The notes beneath the pieces are model-generated. The model made no database searches and was not told the DNA's origin. It saw nothing but the letters and a program-made list of their open reading frames with translations. Shown here one piece after another: positions 47,000 to 61,983 of a DNA stretch of 64,000 bases. This stretch comes from Begonia masoniana (Eukaryota; Streptophyta; Magnoliopsida; Cucurbitales; Begoniaceae), in the NCBI GenBank assembly GCA_022432975.1, contig CM039509.1, positions 8,757,575 through 8,821,574 on the forward strand, in the 5' to 3' direction. Position numbers and translations under genes: made by a program. Every line of letters begins with the position of its first letter. Position 1 is the stretch's first letter.

Positions 47000-48227
47000 A
47001 AAATCTGTTAAAAAATGAGTAAGTTATGGCCGTTCGAAGTTGGACGCTAAAAATTGATGGAAAATCGGGTTTAGGGTTTAGAGTTTGAATTGGTTGGTAT
47101 TGTTGTTAGTTTTGGTTAGTTTTTGGTTAGAAATTCTAAGTTATTTCATATATTTGTTAGTTTGTTGAGTGAGTAATTTTACGGGACGAAGTGATCAAGA
47201 AAGTGCCGAGCAGTCAGGTAAGTAGAGAAATCTTTTCGTTGCCTTCAGGCCTACACCATAGCACGGTAGGGTTTAATGGTTGGTTGTTTTGTTTCATGTT
47301 GTGTTGTGTTGCATATTTTTGAAACATGCATCATAGGTGCATTGTTTGGCATTGTGAGTGTGAAAGGTAATCAGATAAAAGCATGGCAAAAGAATTGCAA
47401 AACTTAAGGCATCGAGAGTATGAATTTCTAGAAGGTCATAGGATTCTACGATCGATTGCGGGAACGTAAATCTTTGTGGCCTTCCTAGATGGTTATGGGA
47501 AGCGTGCCATCCGGTTTTACTAAGGGTGGATCGATATGTGGCCATCCTAGACGGTTATGGGATGTGTACACAATTGGTTCACATGGCTTATGAATATATT
47601 AATGCAATGAAAAGGAAATGAGAACAACTGAGTGTTAAAAACTGCATGTGATAGAATTGGTTGCATTGTGTGTTTGTTGCATTCATTATTCCCTACTTAC
47701 TAAGCATTAGACTTTCTTTTTGTGTTATGTGGTGTAGGTGATGATCTTTATTCAAGTGAGCTAGATGTGGGAGCCCAGGACTAGGCAGCAATTGGGGGCG
47801 CATGGAGTATGCCGGTGCGGGCATTTGTCGGGGCGTCTCGGCCACGTTCCTTGGATAGTTTGATGGGGATTTTGTATTTTGCTTTGTTGATAGTCTTCTT
47901 TTAACTATTTTGGATAGTTGTGAGTATTGGTTGTTTTAGTTGTTTTGTTGGATGGTTGGTATGTAAATAATGGTGGTTTTGAAACTATTTGATTTCAGGT
48001 TTTGGTTTATAGATTTCAGTTGTTACGCTGCTCGTTTGTTTTCACAACGTTGGGTTCCCTTTTCTCTATGTTTTCGCTAACCGTTTTAAGTCAGTTTTCT
48101 AAGATTTTTACGGGTCATGAAGTCGGGAGTGTCGGAAATATATGGTAAAAATTTTGGGTGATTTGGAAATGTTTGGCTAGGAAGAAAATTGAGAAGAAGG
48201 AAAAAAGTGCACTGGTTGAAGTGAGAG

Positions 48228-48420
48228 GTGCGCGTTGGGCGCGCGCGGCAAGTGCGCATAGGGCCCAGCGCCGATCAATCGGCGCGCAGCTCTGGTTCCT
48301 GTAGTGCGCTGGTGACCCAAGAGGTCGCCGATCGATCGGCGCCCTGCGCCAATCGATTGGCAGCTCGTGTGGACGCAGTAGCTCGTGATGGCCGTAGCTG
48401 CGCACGTGATGCGTGGGCAC
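48228..48420 (+). repeat. GATCGATC/ATCGATTGG cassette of LTR L
   Basis: GC-rich stretch with GCGCCGATCAATCGGCGC, GCCGATCGATCGGCGCC and GCCAATCGATTGGC stems. It replaces, between the same flanking sequences, the GTGTCGACACC cassette of LTR N. Confidence 0.87.
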
Positions 48421-48657
48421 GCCGACCAGACCAGTTTTTTTAAAAATTTTTGATTTTCAATTATGTTTTAACCCGACCTTTTCCGACACGTTTGGCACGT
48501 ATTTCATGCACGTTTTTCAACCGTTTCTGAGGGTTCAAAAAACCCAAAAATCGAGTCAAAAAATTTTCAAAAATTATTTTAAAATTCGTTTTAAACGTGA
48601 TTTGGGTTAGCAATGTAATGCACCGAGCCGAGGTGGGTTCGGGGGCGTTACAGGAAA

Positions 48658-49850
48658 TGTTTTGGAAACCGATGAATTACAAAGTATTATTTTGAAAATG
48701 ATGTTTTACGTTGAATTGAACGTATTGATATCAATTGCATGGGTGGGTTCAGTTGCATTGTTTTAAACGTGCATAGCATTGCTTTATAACTGTTTTTAAA
48801 GTATGCATTTAGGACGGAGGAAGTTTGAAGTCGTGGTAACATAAGAACTCATTGGACTGGACTTGCCTCTTCGTGTGTGATAAGTATTACTATGAAAATA
48901 ATTGAGAGATTAACTATGTGTCGTCCTTGGGTTGAAAATCTCTAAACCTCACAAGGAAGCAATGTATAGGGTCCTACAGCCTTACCAGTGAAAGCCCAGA
49001 AACGTGAAGGGTTGTGTGATAGTCATATGAGTCAATTAGAGTGGATTGCATTTTTGACATATCAATTTGAATGTTAAAAGATTGCATTGAATGTTTTGTG
49101 AAAAGAAGACTTTAAATCGTGAAATATTTATTTTAAATTGTACGAGATTTATCTATTTGTTGAAAATGATTTTAAACTATGGTTAATGACATAGATTTTT
49201 AAAAGGTTTGAATACGAACATGCATGCATTTTTGTATAAATGACATGATTTTCAAATCAAAACAAATTGATTTAAATTAATTTAAAAAATAATCAATAAT
49301 AGATGGAAGATGGAGTGTGGTCCTAGATTGTGTAATAGAGTCTGAGTTATCTATTCTAACTCTTAGACTTATTTATTTGGCGTAAAGCTCATTATGTGGA
49401 TATTCATATTTTTTCAGATAGCGAGATCGTTCACCGAGACGAGAAAGCTAAGGCAACCTAAAGGACCGAAAGAGGCATAGACTAAAAACCATCGAGGTAT
49501 ATGGTTTTCTTTTGCTTTGGGACCGGGATAGATAGTTTAGAAATTTTATAAAAATTTTTGAACGGTCACGTGTGTGTGATTTATTTTGTCTGTAATAGCT
49601 TTCGTTAGAAAACTCTAATAATGATATGTACATATAGAAATGTTTAATGCATATATATTTGGAAAGCTGGTCTGAAATATGTATATTATTGGAATTGTAT
49701 GGAAATATCTTATTTTAAGATTCTAGGTACAAGAAAGACGAGATTAATTAAAAATACAAACGTATCCATGCAAATTAAAAACTCAGAATTTGTTATCATT
49801 TTCAACCTCGGAATCCTATTTGTCGGGGCTCGTCGGGTCGGGTCCTGACA
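48658..49850 (+). repeat. 5' LTR of H, second part
   Basis: Continues LTR H after the GGAAA duplication to GTCGGGTCCTGACA. Matches 57850-59095 and 61984-62802. Confidence 0.88.
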
Positions 49851-49853
49851 ACT

Positions 49854-49865
49854 TGGTATTAGAGC
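49854..49865 (+). other. Primer-binding site of element H, one mismatch
   Basis: TGGTATTAGAGC, one base from TGGTATCAGAGC, 3 bp after the LTR end. Confidence 0.85.
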
Positions 49866-50067
49866 TATACATCATAGTTCTAACTAGTTGGAAGAGTTAG
49901 TAACTATGTTTAGAATGCCTCTAATATTGCCTTGGTAGTGAGATTTTTTCTCGTAGGTTTAAAGATCGAGTCTTATCCAAATATGGTGGAGAGGGTTATG
50001 TTGATTAAACAAACGTTGGTTGCAGGCAAAGATGAATGGGATGCGCGGAGAAAAACTAAGGAAAAGA

Positions 50068-52400
50068 TGTAGCACCCGGCTCTATTAAACCAAATTTAAT
50101 TGCCAATTATAATGTGTTAATTTTATGGAAGAATTGAGGGAGAAAGTGATTAGGTTAGTTAATAACTATGTAAGGACAAAAGAGTAATTAGCAATTTTAT
50201 AAATGGATAACGTATTTAATGGAGGGTTTAGTGAGGTTTAGCCGCCACTGTTTTCCTCATTTCCCTTCTCGGTATTCAGCTCAAGCACAGCAGAGCTCCA
50301 GGCGATTTCCCTCTCCGATCTTCATTCCTCAAACTAGGTAAGTTTTCTCTTCGTTTTCTGAAGATTTTAGTGGCTAGATAGCAGAGAGAGTGCAATGTGT
50401 GTATTTTTGATAATGTTGTGAGTGAGTGGAGTTCGAGTTTAGTGTTGAATCGGAGAATGCACGAAGAACAGGATTCCTAACTAGCTTCCTTAGATTTCTG
50501 AATGAATATTGGTTGGTGCTTGGAGATTTAGAATCGGACAAATGTTAGAATGATGATATTATTGAGTTTTCTGATTTATGACATTGATGATAGGATTCTA
50601 GGTGTTGTTAATGTTAGGATTGAGAATCTGACATTAGTATGGGTCTGGTAGCTTTAGTACACTAATGCCATCAGGGCCGGTGAGGGTTAAGCTACGCACA
50701 CTAGGTGCTTGACTATATGACTCAGAGGCTCGAACTAATATCCATGAATGATTTCTTTAGTTGGAATTTTACCAGCTTTGGGTTTAGGTTATTCTGGGTG
50801 CATTTAACATTGAATTATGAAATGTCTAGGTGAGGAAGGATCCAAGTGAAGACACAGGATTTGCAAAGGAGCCCAGGTAAGTAGAGTTTGCATGTGCCTT
50901 CGGGCCTACATCACAAAACAGTAGGATTTGTATGTGCATGAATGTATGTTTCATTTCAGTTGCCATGCATCATATTTTGAAAGAAAACGAAAATGAATTT
51001 ACATGAAGTAGCATGGTGAGATGCGAACAGACTGTGACAGTATACTTTTAAGGGAATTAATCTGCCCCTTAAATCGTACATACAGATTCATACCCTGGGA
51101 AAACTGATCCACCTCCCATTGTATCAAGGATCGATTCAGTTGTTAAGGGAATTAATCCGCCCCTTAATTGAGTATTTGGATTCATACCCTGGAAAAACTG
51201 ATCCACCTCCCATTGTATCAGGGATCATCAGACCAGTGAACGAACGCAACATAACTGAGGAATGAAAGTAGAAACTGCATGTTAGGATTTACATCTCAGT
51301 ACACATTTCATTTCTTGCTTTACTTACTTAGTATTAGGCTAATAGATGAGTTTTGTGATGTAGGTGAAGAAGTGACAGCAGGTGAATCCTCTGAGTTCAT
51401 TGAGGGATAGACTGGTTGGGGGAGCACACTCATGCCACGGACCTGGTGAACTGATGAGGCGATTTAACTGATGTCTGTTGGTGAGAAGGTTTAGTCGACA
51501 GTGTTTAAATTTGGAAATGTTAAGTTCCCATAACAGTAGTGGTTTCAGTACTTTGAACACGTTTTGAGATTTTTCTGATAACGGTGACCTGTTAAGTTTT
51601 AAATGTTACTTTTACTGGATTTGATTAATGTAGGGGTTTGAGTTGTTTCTGAATGGTCTTGGAAAGGTAAGCAAATTCCGTTCTGTAATTAGTAATTTGT
51701 ATGTATAATGAGGAGTAGATGAAATGTACTCTGTTTTCTACCGGTAGATGAAGTCTATCGGTAAGTGTCGAGTTATGCTGTCTATCGGATGATGCTTTCA
51801 GAAAAGCCATCGGATGATGGAGGTTTAAGTCCATCGGAAGATGTCTTCAGAAAAGCCATCGGATGATGTATGTTTAATTCTATCGGAAGATGTAGAATAG
51901 GTTTTGTCGTTTAGTCATCGGTGGTTGTAGAGTAAAGTCGACTGGATGAAGGGAATCAACCGGCTGACGTCATCGGAAGATGTAGAAAATATTTTGTCGT
52001 CTAGCGTTCGGTGGATGAAGTGCATTCCTCCACCGGATGATGTAAATGGTGATTTGTCGTTTAGTGACCGGTGGATGTCGTGTATTTGATCCACCGGATG
52101 ACTTAGAAAGTCTTTTGTCGTTTAGTCTCCAGCGGAGGTTTTGTGTTAATTCCACCGGATGACGTAGCTGAAGTACTGTCGTTTTGGTTATCGGATGAAT
52201 CTTTTGTTTCTGCTTCATCCGTTGACTCTATTCATCGGCGGATGCATTTGACTTTTACAACTCTTAAAGTATTTTGCCATCTAAACTCTATTTTCTTTTA
52301 TCCGATTACTTTTAACATTCCAACTGACTATCCAAATATCATTTTCATGGTTTTGTTTTACTTATACGATTTTCCGCTGCAAGTTTTTATTTTTTTTTTA
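50068..52400 (+). repeat. Truncated LTR F2 (same family as solo LTR F) inside H
   Basis: Starts TGTAGCACCCGGC at 50068 after AAAGA and matches LTR F in opposite orientation up to TTTTCCGCTGCAAGTTT near 52392. The last 120 bp or so expected from F are missing, and no duplicate of AAAGA is found. Leader: pyrimidine-rich exon ending CTAG/GTAAGTTTT at about 50337, exon 50831-50877, donor at 50878, hairpin-CTACAT at 50896-50911. Confidence 0.85.
51735..52250 (+). repeat. ATCGGATGATG repeat cassette of LTR F2
   Basis: More than a dozen variants of ATCGGATGATG, ATCGGAAGATG and CACCGGATGA, often near TTTTGTCGTTTAG, spread over 500 bp. It is related to but expanded and diverged from the CTGCCGAT cassette of LTR F. 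Confidence 0.87.
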
Positions 52401-53549
52401 AAAAAAATTAAGATAATTAGTAGGTAATAATTTATAGTGATCGTAGTTTAGGGAAAAAGTTTGATGTAAAATTTAATTGAGGATATAGTAGACCAGGTAT
52501 AAATTGATGTGTTGAGGATCTTAAAATAAGAAGTTCATACATTGGAAAATATAACCAAATACAACTTTGAGGAATTATGAACATTACATTTTTTTAGTTT
52601 ACTATTAGAGGAATATAACTTATGAGATATCAGTTAGGAATAGATAGAGACCAAATTCTAGTTGACGAATTCTTAAATTTTTAGACTATAACATACCAAA
52701 GAAATTGAGAAGCTTATATATAGATTTGTTTCCATCAATCATCAATTGAGAAGATATGGAAGTTGGATTTCATTTTGAAAATCAATATATCTTGAGGAAT
52801 ATAGACAATTGTAGAAATGTTGAGAACTTTACGTTCGAGTTTATATTTAGGTCAATAAGAGTGTATCAATTATAGAGCATGAGACAGATAAAGAATTGAG
52901 AATGATTTCTTTTTGGTTTAAAAATATAGAGGTTAAGTTGTTGAGACTATAGTTGATCCAATTCAAGCTAAGAGCCTTAAGCATGAGATTACCTTCAAGA
53001 TGGTAGTTAGAACGATCATTGTTTAAGGAACCACAAAGATGAATTGTCATTGAGAAATGTTTTAAACTTTGAGAAGATGAGTTGATATAATTGAAATGAG
53101 ACATTTAAGTATGAAGTTATTTTTAAGAATTTAGTTTCTAAATGAACCATGATCAGAGAAAAGTAGTAACTGTGGCTCTCCATTTGAGTTATTGAAATTT
53201 TAAGGATACGCTGACAATATGTTGATCATGTATAGCATTGAGGACTCTAGGTATGAAACTGTATATGAATAGTTAACCAAATCGCTTGAATGCCCAATAA
53301 AGTATGTGAATTGAGATTTTATTGATGAAGTATTAAAATTACTAAGGGTAAATATGATTTAAGAAATGGATAATTAATTTTTGGATAATTTGAAAATGTG
53401 TGAAGTTGTGAATTTGTTAAGAAAAGGTTACATTGTTTATTTGGCAATAGTGATTAGCAGTAGAGTGACTGATAAAAAGTATCAAATTAGAAGAGTGAAA
53501 GAAGTTAGAGGTAAATTTCAGGACGAAATTTGTATTAACGGGGGGAGAC
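52401..53549 (+). other. Non-coding interior of element H; polypurine tract at its end
   Basis: AT-rich, no long frame on either strand. The only frame of note (53104-52847, minus, 85 codons) has no recognisable motif. It ends AGGACGAAATTTGTATTAACGGGGGGAGA-like, with the GGGGGGAGA tract directly before the 3' LTR. I see no gene. Confidence 0.7.
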
Positions 53550-54002
53550 TGTAATGGTTCAAATTTTTAAATTCAAAAAATGTAATCGAGTATATTTATA
53601 TTTAAAGAATGTATAAATATACGTTAGATTGAAGAAATTATACGTTAAAAAGTGAAAGACGTGGCCGATCGATCGCACCTGTTAAATTTTAAATGTATAA
53701 AAATTCAATTTTTCAAAAAAAATTTCAATTAATTATAAACATTAGATTAAAATTTATCTAATTTGGATTAGATTAAAGTTAATTGAGTTTAAATATTTAT
53801 TAAACTCGATTTTATGGTAATAAACAAAAGTTTGAATGGCAAAATGGTATTTTTTAGGAGGTAAGAATGGTTTAATCGTAATTAACCATTAAACCACTAT
53901 TGCAAAAAGTTAAGGTGGCAATTTTTGTGGTTTTACATGGAAAGAAGAAAGAGAAGTTGTTGTGGTTTTACGTGGAAAAGAAAGGAAGAGAGAGAGAGAA
54001 AA
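53550..54002 (+). repeat. 3' LTR of H, first part
   Basis: TGTAATGGTTCAAATTTT; matches 43188 onward, including the GATCGATCG palindrome at about 53668. Cut by LTR M at the GA tract. Confidence 0.88.
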
Positions 54003-56378
54003 TGTGACGACCCCAATCCGATCAGGGCCACCACGGACTTGCCGTGACGTAATCATTACCTAAGCCCTCGTATTTTCACATTAATCTTTTTCATTTTTTT
54101 TTTTTTTACTTTAAACATTTCCCAAAACCCTTAAATAAACTAACCATATCTTAACCTTGACTTTAAACTCTCAAACCACTCCTAACGTTTCGACTTCTAA
54201 ACCATTAAGTCGAAGTCTCGGATTATTGAAATTCCTTAAAACCACTCATTCATAAATCATCAAAACAGGACACTAATCTAACCTACAATTTCGGACAAAT
54301 TCAAGAAATCGAACTGCGTGGATCGCTCTAAAAATCGAGCGTATCCTTACCTGTTTTAAAACAACCAAACAGTTCAAAATACCCAAACAGTTCCAGTATA
54401 TTCTCCAAAATAAAGACTTTACATTCTAAACAATCTATATTTACATCAAACTCAACCCTTCATACATTTTTCTATTAAATCATCCGATCTACATCTTTAA
54501 ACATTTTTCATACATTCACAAACAAAACCCAATAAAATCCTCAAAACAAATCATCGAGCATAAACACGAAATTTCCTAAAACGTCACCAAAGACATACAT
54601 TAACGAATCTTTCAAAACAATACGACTTCGAACCTACATCCACTATACAGTTCCCAAAATATTAATCTTATCTATACAACTTAAAATCCGACACTTTCCT
54701 AATCAAAAGACTTAAACGCATCAAGTTACCCCAAGACGGTGCGGAGTACACCCCACAGTCATCAAGTCCTTGCCAAAACACACCCCGTCGCCACGAACAC
54801 CACCCATCGACCACCTATTCATTGCCATCAAGAGGGACTCTCACCTTCACACCTGTCACCTACATCATACAACATATACATTAAGCCTAATGCTTAGTAA
54901 GAGAATGCACTATAATGACGTATGTATGAATGCGTGACTTTTCATTTAACATGATCATTTACTTGTTCTTATTCTTTTTCATAACATAAATCGTGTTGGG
55001 GAGTAGGCAGTGCGTGTACATAGCCTTTCGACCGTATTCATGGTCCAATATGGACAGTGATTCATGGTCCCTCGAGTTGGACGGTTTTGTTGTTCATGGC
55101 CGAACCTCCCCATCTTAATCATTTCATTCATTTCATACATTTCATTCATTTCATTTCCATGCATGTAAAACATTTCATATGCCGTTGAGAAAACATGATG
55201 CATGAGGAATTTACATATAACATATCATCAAGACATATCATCAAACAGTTCAAGACGTACATGGACATGCTTTAATCACTATGAACCTAACAAACAACAA
55301 TTAACTAATAACCTAGGCTACCCGACACTTCAAGACCCCACAATTAGAAAATCATCATCAAAATAGAAAAACCTAGCGTTGACACGATGTAGGGCCTTAA
55401 GGGCCGGAAACCTAACATTCACTTACCTGGCGTCCTGGCTATGCCGAGCACCGTCCTTGAAGAGCTTGGATTACCTAAGGCATTTCATAAATAAAAGACA
55501 TTAAAATCAATTCTAATTAAACTAATTTCAAACTTAAACTAATCTCCTAATTAAGGAAATTCTTTCCTAAAATTTCCATTTTCTCATTCGGGCATAACTA
55601 ACTCTCATTTTTGTGAAAACATCTTAAACTACTATTTCTAGCCTAATCCAATTAAAACCTAATTAAATGGGCCACTAATTTGGGTTCGGTAAAAACTGAC
55701 CTAAAACTCAAACGCGCGTAACTTTTGCGTCGGTTATCGGAATCGAACGATTCAAGCGGCCACGTACTCCTCTAATAACCTATTTTAATCTGCCAAGAGG
55801 AATTTTAAAACAAATGACCGGAGCTAGGTCAATTTTGCAGAAACCCGAAACTGCCCTTTACCCGGAAAATCCCCCTTTTTGATTTTTCATCAAATTCCAT
55901 CAATTTCTTCACCAATCTATCCTCCTAACATCCAATTAACATAAACTAACCTAAAATCAAAGTTCCAATTCACAAACCCGAATTGCCCTAATTCGGGCAT
56001 TCACTGAAATTCGCACAAACGAGAACCATTACGGCCAGGCGATGAAAACCGGAGCAAGGGTCGGCAAACCCTCGCCGGAGGCGACCAAAAACGGCCGGCG
56101 ATCGGAGCTCAATCGAGCTCGTCACGCACAACCCTAAACCGAACCGAAAAGAGGAGAAAAACGAGCCATACCGGTCGGGTTTCGCGCGGAGATGGCCGGA
56201 GACGGCAGCCCAGGAGCCGCCGACGTCTTCTGGCCGGAAAACGCCGAGGTTGGGCGCCGGCGTTCGTCGATCGTCGCCGCTGCTCTTCGCTCGCGTGCTC
56301 TCGGCGTCGGGCTCGACGAAACAACAGAACCGATTCTGTTGTTTCGTTTATTTTTATGTTATTATTATTAATAATAAC

Positions 56379-56901
<523 letters not shown>

Positions 56902-57204
56902 CAAATATCAAATCCTATAATTTCTATTAACATTTTAATATACCGTTGTGCTCTTCCGTAATCCCGTTAAATCCCGTATATCTCCACAAATTCACATTAA
57001 TCGTTAGGACTCTAATAACACTTCCTTTTCGTTAAAACGGACTTGATTTACTATTTTTTACGAATTATTATACTTAAAGGCTAAAACGGAAATTCTAGCA
57101 TTACTCTTCTCGATTCGGGTTTCTAAAATTTCACTTATTCTTCTACAAATCCCTATAAATTTCTAGGGTCCTAATAAAACTATCCGCTTGCAAAACGGAC
57201 CAAT

Positions 57205-57321
<117 letters not shown>

Positions 57322-57370
57322 GCCTTGGAGCGGAAACCCGAAAACTCGGGTGTTACAGAAAAAAATAAAA

Positions 57371-57709
<339 letters not shown>

Positions 57710-58091
57710 ACATTCTGCCTTGAAATTGCATCACGGATAGAGTTTAATTGAGATTAAAGGGATAAATTGATGTTGTTTTGATGATGTAATGAATTGAATT
57801 GTTTTGTTGTGAAAAAAATATGTTTTTGATTTGTATTGAAATGTATAAAAAAGAAATGTTTTGGAAACCGATTAGTTACAAAGGTATTATTTGAAAACGA
57901 TGTTTTAAGTTGAATTGAACATATTGAGATCAATTGCATGGGTGGGTTGAGTTGTATTGTTTAAACGTGCATATATTGTTTTATAATTGTTTTTTAAGCA
58001 TGCATTTAGGAAGGAAGAAGTTAAAGTCGTGGTAACATAAGAACTCATTGGACTAGGCTTGCCTCTTCGTGTGCGATAAATATGAACTATG

Positions 58092-58602
<511 letters not shown>

Positions 58603-60384
58603 AATTGAGAATTAAAGGGATAAATTGATGTTGTTTTGATGATGTAAATGAATTGAATTGTTTTGTTGTGAAAAAAATATGTTTTTGATTTGTATTGAAA
58701 TGTATAAAAAAGAAATGTTTTGGAAACCGATGAGTTACAAAGTATTATTTTGAAAACGATGTTTTAAGTTGAATTGAACATATTGATATCAATTGCATGG
58801 GTGGGTTGAGTTGTATTGTTTTAAACGTGCATAATATTGTTTTATAATTGTTTTTTAAGCATGCATTTAGGAAGGAAGAAGTTAGAAGTCGTGGTAACAT
58901 AAGAACTCATTGGACTAGGCTTGCCTCTTCGTGTGCGATAAATATGACTATGAAAATGATTAGGAGATTAACTATGTGTTGTCTTTGGGTTGGAAATCCT
59001 TAAACCTCGCGGGAAAGCAATGTGTAGGGTCCTACAGTCTTACCGGTGAAAGCCCAGAAATATGTAGGGTTGTGTGATGGTCTTGTGAGTCAATTTGTAA
59101 CACCCGAGAATTTCATGTAACGCACGTATGTCCTAAAATAGACGGTTAGGAGGGATTAGTGTTGAAGGATAAAGGGATTAACAAAAGAAGAGAATGGGTT
59201 TGACAATTCAACATAAAGGGAGTTGAAAAGTCAACAACCAATAAGAAAATTCCAAGTACTTTACATGCATTAAAAGGATGAGATAAATGAATTAAATAAA
59301 TGGAAAAAGGTGGGATTTAATGTTGATTCACGTTGAATGAAAGAAGAAAAGACAAGTGGTGGTAGTTTTATAAATTTAGAAAGTTTGAGTGGGCAAATTC
59401 ATAAAGTAAAAATAATGGTTAGGTTAAAAAGGTGAAATGGTAATGTTTAATCATCTTCTCCCCTCTTTCTTTCTCTCCCACGATCCAGCCAGCCCTCAAA
59501 GCTCTCCCTCCTTCTTTCCATAGTTCTTTCAAGGATTTCAAGGTAATAACACGTGGGTTTTGATTTTTATACTTTGAGGTGAAGGTGAAGTTTATTGAAG
59601 GTTTTAGTGAGTTTTAAGTGTTTTTGGTGAGGGCTTGGAAACCCTAATTGGTGAAGTCCGAAAATTGAGTTCTAAATGTTAGATTTCTTCCTTATGTTGA
59701 TGATTTGGTTGTTGAATGACTAGGTTAGGTAGATTTTAGGGTTAGATTGAAGATTGGTGAAGTGTTCCACAAAAATGGTTGAAGAACACCTATATACCCG
59801 ATTCTGTTTGATGGATTTTCGAGTTGGTCAATTGCTTTGTTTGGTTACTTTGAGTGAGTCAATGGATAGTAGACGTGTAGAGGTTTCTGAGTTGGGGTGG
59901 CACGTCGAAATCCGTTAAAAAACGAGTGAGTTATGACCGTTTAAAGTTTGACGGTCAATTTTGGGTGAAAATCGGGTTTATGTATTTAAGTGTGAGATTA
60001 TTTGTGTGTTGGTTAGTTTTAGGTTAAAAAGTTAGGGTTAGTTTAAGCTAGTTGAATTGTAGAATTTCTTAGTTTGTTACTAAGTAACTTTTCCTTAATG
60101 GTTAGGTAATTGACGTGTACTTTGGTTGGACGAAGTGACAGCACGTTTTTGAAGCAGCCAGGTAAGTAGTGGAGTGCGTGTTTGTTGCCTTCGGGCCTAC
60201 ACCATAGAACGGTAGGGATTGTTTGATTGTTGCTATGTTTTGCTTTGTGTCATGCATCGTGTGTCACGCATCATGGTTTTTAAACTACGAAATTACGTGT
60301 TTTGCATCCTTGAGCGGTATGAATGAAATGAAAGATAAGAAAAGATTTGCAACGTGGTCGTGAGTATGAATTCCTCGACCTATT

Positions 60385-60622
60385 CGTGCTTGAAGTGCAC
60401 AATAGGGTTGTGCTTGAAGTGCACTCGTGCTTGAAGTGCACGACGGGGATTCTACGATCGATTGGGGGATTCTAATGTACGTAATGAGTCGTGAGTATGA
60501 ATTTCTCGACCTCAACCTGTTCGTGCTTGAAGTGCACAATGGGGTTGGTGCTTGAAGTGCACCCGTGCTTGAAGTGCACAATGAGGTTCGTGCTTGAAGT
60601 GCACTCGTGCTTGAAGTGCACG
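60385..60622 (+). repeat. GTGCTTGAAGTGCAC palindromic repeat array in LTR N
   Basis: About eight copies of the 15-mer GTGCTTGAAGTGCAC (arms GTGC and GCAC, with inner TT/AA pairing). They form two blocks separated by a repeated GGGGATTCTACGATCGATTGG segment. Confidence 0.93.
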
Positions 60623-61555
60623 ACGGGGATTCTACGATCGATTGGAGGAGATTCGGTTGGCCGTCTTGGACTGTGTTGGGACGTGTGCCTCCGGTCTAGC
60701 TCCGTGGGTCAAGGCGTGGCCGTCCTGGACTGTGTGGGGGCGTGTGCCTACTTGATTCACCTGGAAGTGAAAGATAAAAATGCAATTGAAACGAAAAGAA
60801 AACAACAGAGTGTGTAGAGACTGCATGTTAGGGTTGAGTCGAGCATTTAGTGTGTGGTTGTGCATAATTCCCTACTTGCTAAGCGTTTGGCTTACCTTTT
60901 TGGTGTGTTCTATGGTGTCGGTGACGATTTGTTTACAGGTGAGGTAGACGAGACTACCAAGGATTAGGCTGCAGTCGGAGGAGTACGGAGTCCGCCGGTG
61001 CAGGCTATTGTCGGGGCGTTTTGACCACTGGATGTCTCGGGTAGTGGTAGGTGAATGTTTGACATGGATAGTTTAATTTGTAAGTATTTTGGTATGGATA
61101 GTTGGTGTGCGGAAACGTTGTTTTATGGGAATGTGTAGATAGTTTGGTAAGCTTTTTGATAAGGGTTTTGGAAGGAATATTGGTTAAAAACAACTTAGAT
61201 AAATTGGACGTGTAGTACGAATATTGGCAAATGTTTTCGTAATGTATTTTGGTGTTTTTGAGTTGGGATATTGTGTTTAATGGTTGTCGTATTTAAGGAA
61301 GTTGTAAACATATATTTTCGTGTGTTGATTTCAGGTTTTGGTATAAAGAAATTTAGGCGTTATGCCGCCCGTTTCGGTTTTAAACTATTTAACGTCGGGT
61401 TATGTTCGCTATTTTTTTTATGTAATCGTTTGAAGTCGGTTTTCTACAAAATTTACGGGATTTGAAGATTTAGGTGTCGGGAGTGTGTGGTTAAAATTTC
61501 ATGGATTTTGGAGAAGTTTAGCTTAAGGAAAAGTGGAAAAATAAATTTGCATGCA

Positions 61556-61745
61556 GGTGTTGACATTTACTGTTCATCATGTTGTAAAAGTGTCGACACC
61601 AAAGACAAGGTGTCGACACCTACTGTTCATGGTGTTGCAAAAGTGTCGACACCAAATACAAGGTGTCGACACCTTTTGCAAAGGAATGGGACCAGAGAAT
61701 AAACTGTTTTTAAAGTGTTGACACCTACTGTTCATAGTGTCGACA
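61556..61745 (+). repeat. GTGTCGACACC cassette of LTR N
   Basis: Six to seven GTGTCGACAC or near copies alternate with CTACTGTTCAT and TTGCAAAAG pieces, 240-430 bp from the LTR end. Confidence 0.92.
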
Positions 61746-61983
61746 CTTTATTGTTCATACTTCAATTTTTAACATTTTGACGCTTATTTCAAACCAGTTT
61801 TAACCCGACTTTTTCCGACATATTTTAAACATATTTTGGCATGTTTTCCAACAAAATTCGAGGGTTCGAAAAACCCGAAAACCGAGCCGAATATTTAACG
61901 AAAAATATTTTAAACGTCATTTTAAACACGGGATTTGTTTGCAACGTGACGCACCGGGCCCGGGGCGGGTTCGGGGCGTTACA

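Larger units (their letters stand above)
44091..48652 (+). repeat. Solo LTR L (family TGTAACACCCGAG...GGGGGCGTTACA) with internal duplication
   Basis: Perfect GGAAA duplications (44086-44090 and 48653-48657) flank it inside LTR H. The span is 4562 bp only because about 2.08 kb was duplicated: L bases 44091-44923 recur at 46168-46999. Unduplicated length is about 2.5 kb. It has a leader donor GTCAG/GTAAGTAG at 47217, the hairpin-CTACACC motif at 47241-47258 and a cassette at 48228-48420. No gene is seen. Confidence 0.88.
59096..61983 (+). repeat. Solo LTR N (family TGTAACACCCGAG...GGTTCGGGGCGTTACA)
   Basis: 2888 bp, flanked by perfect CAATT duplications (59091-59095, 61984-61988), inside LTR H. 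Same family as L. Leader: pyrimidine-rich exon ending CAAG/GTAATA near 59541, second donor CCAG/GTAAGTAG at 60161, hairpin-CTACACC at 60186-60202. Also carries the GTGCTTGAAGTGCAC array and the GTGTCGACACC cassette. No gene is seen. Confidence 0.93.

Noticed and set aside
60491..60817. 108-codon frame with CLKCTM repeats, resembling a Cys-rich peptide
   Set aside because: It is the translation of the GTGCTTGAAGTGCAC repeat array in LTR N; the sister LTR has no such frame.
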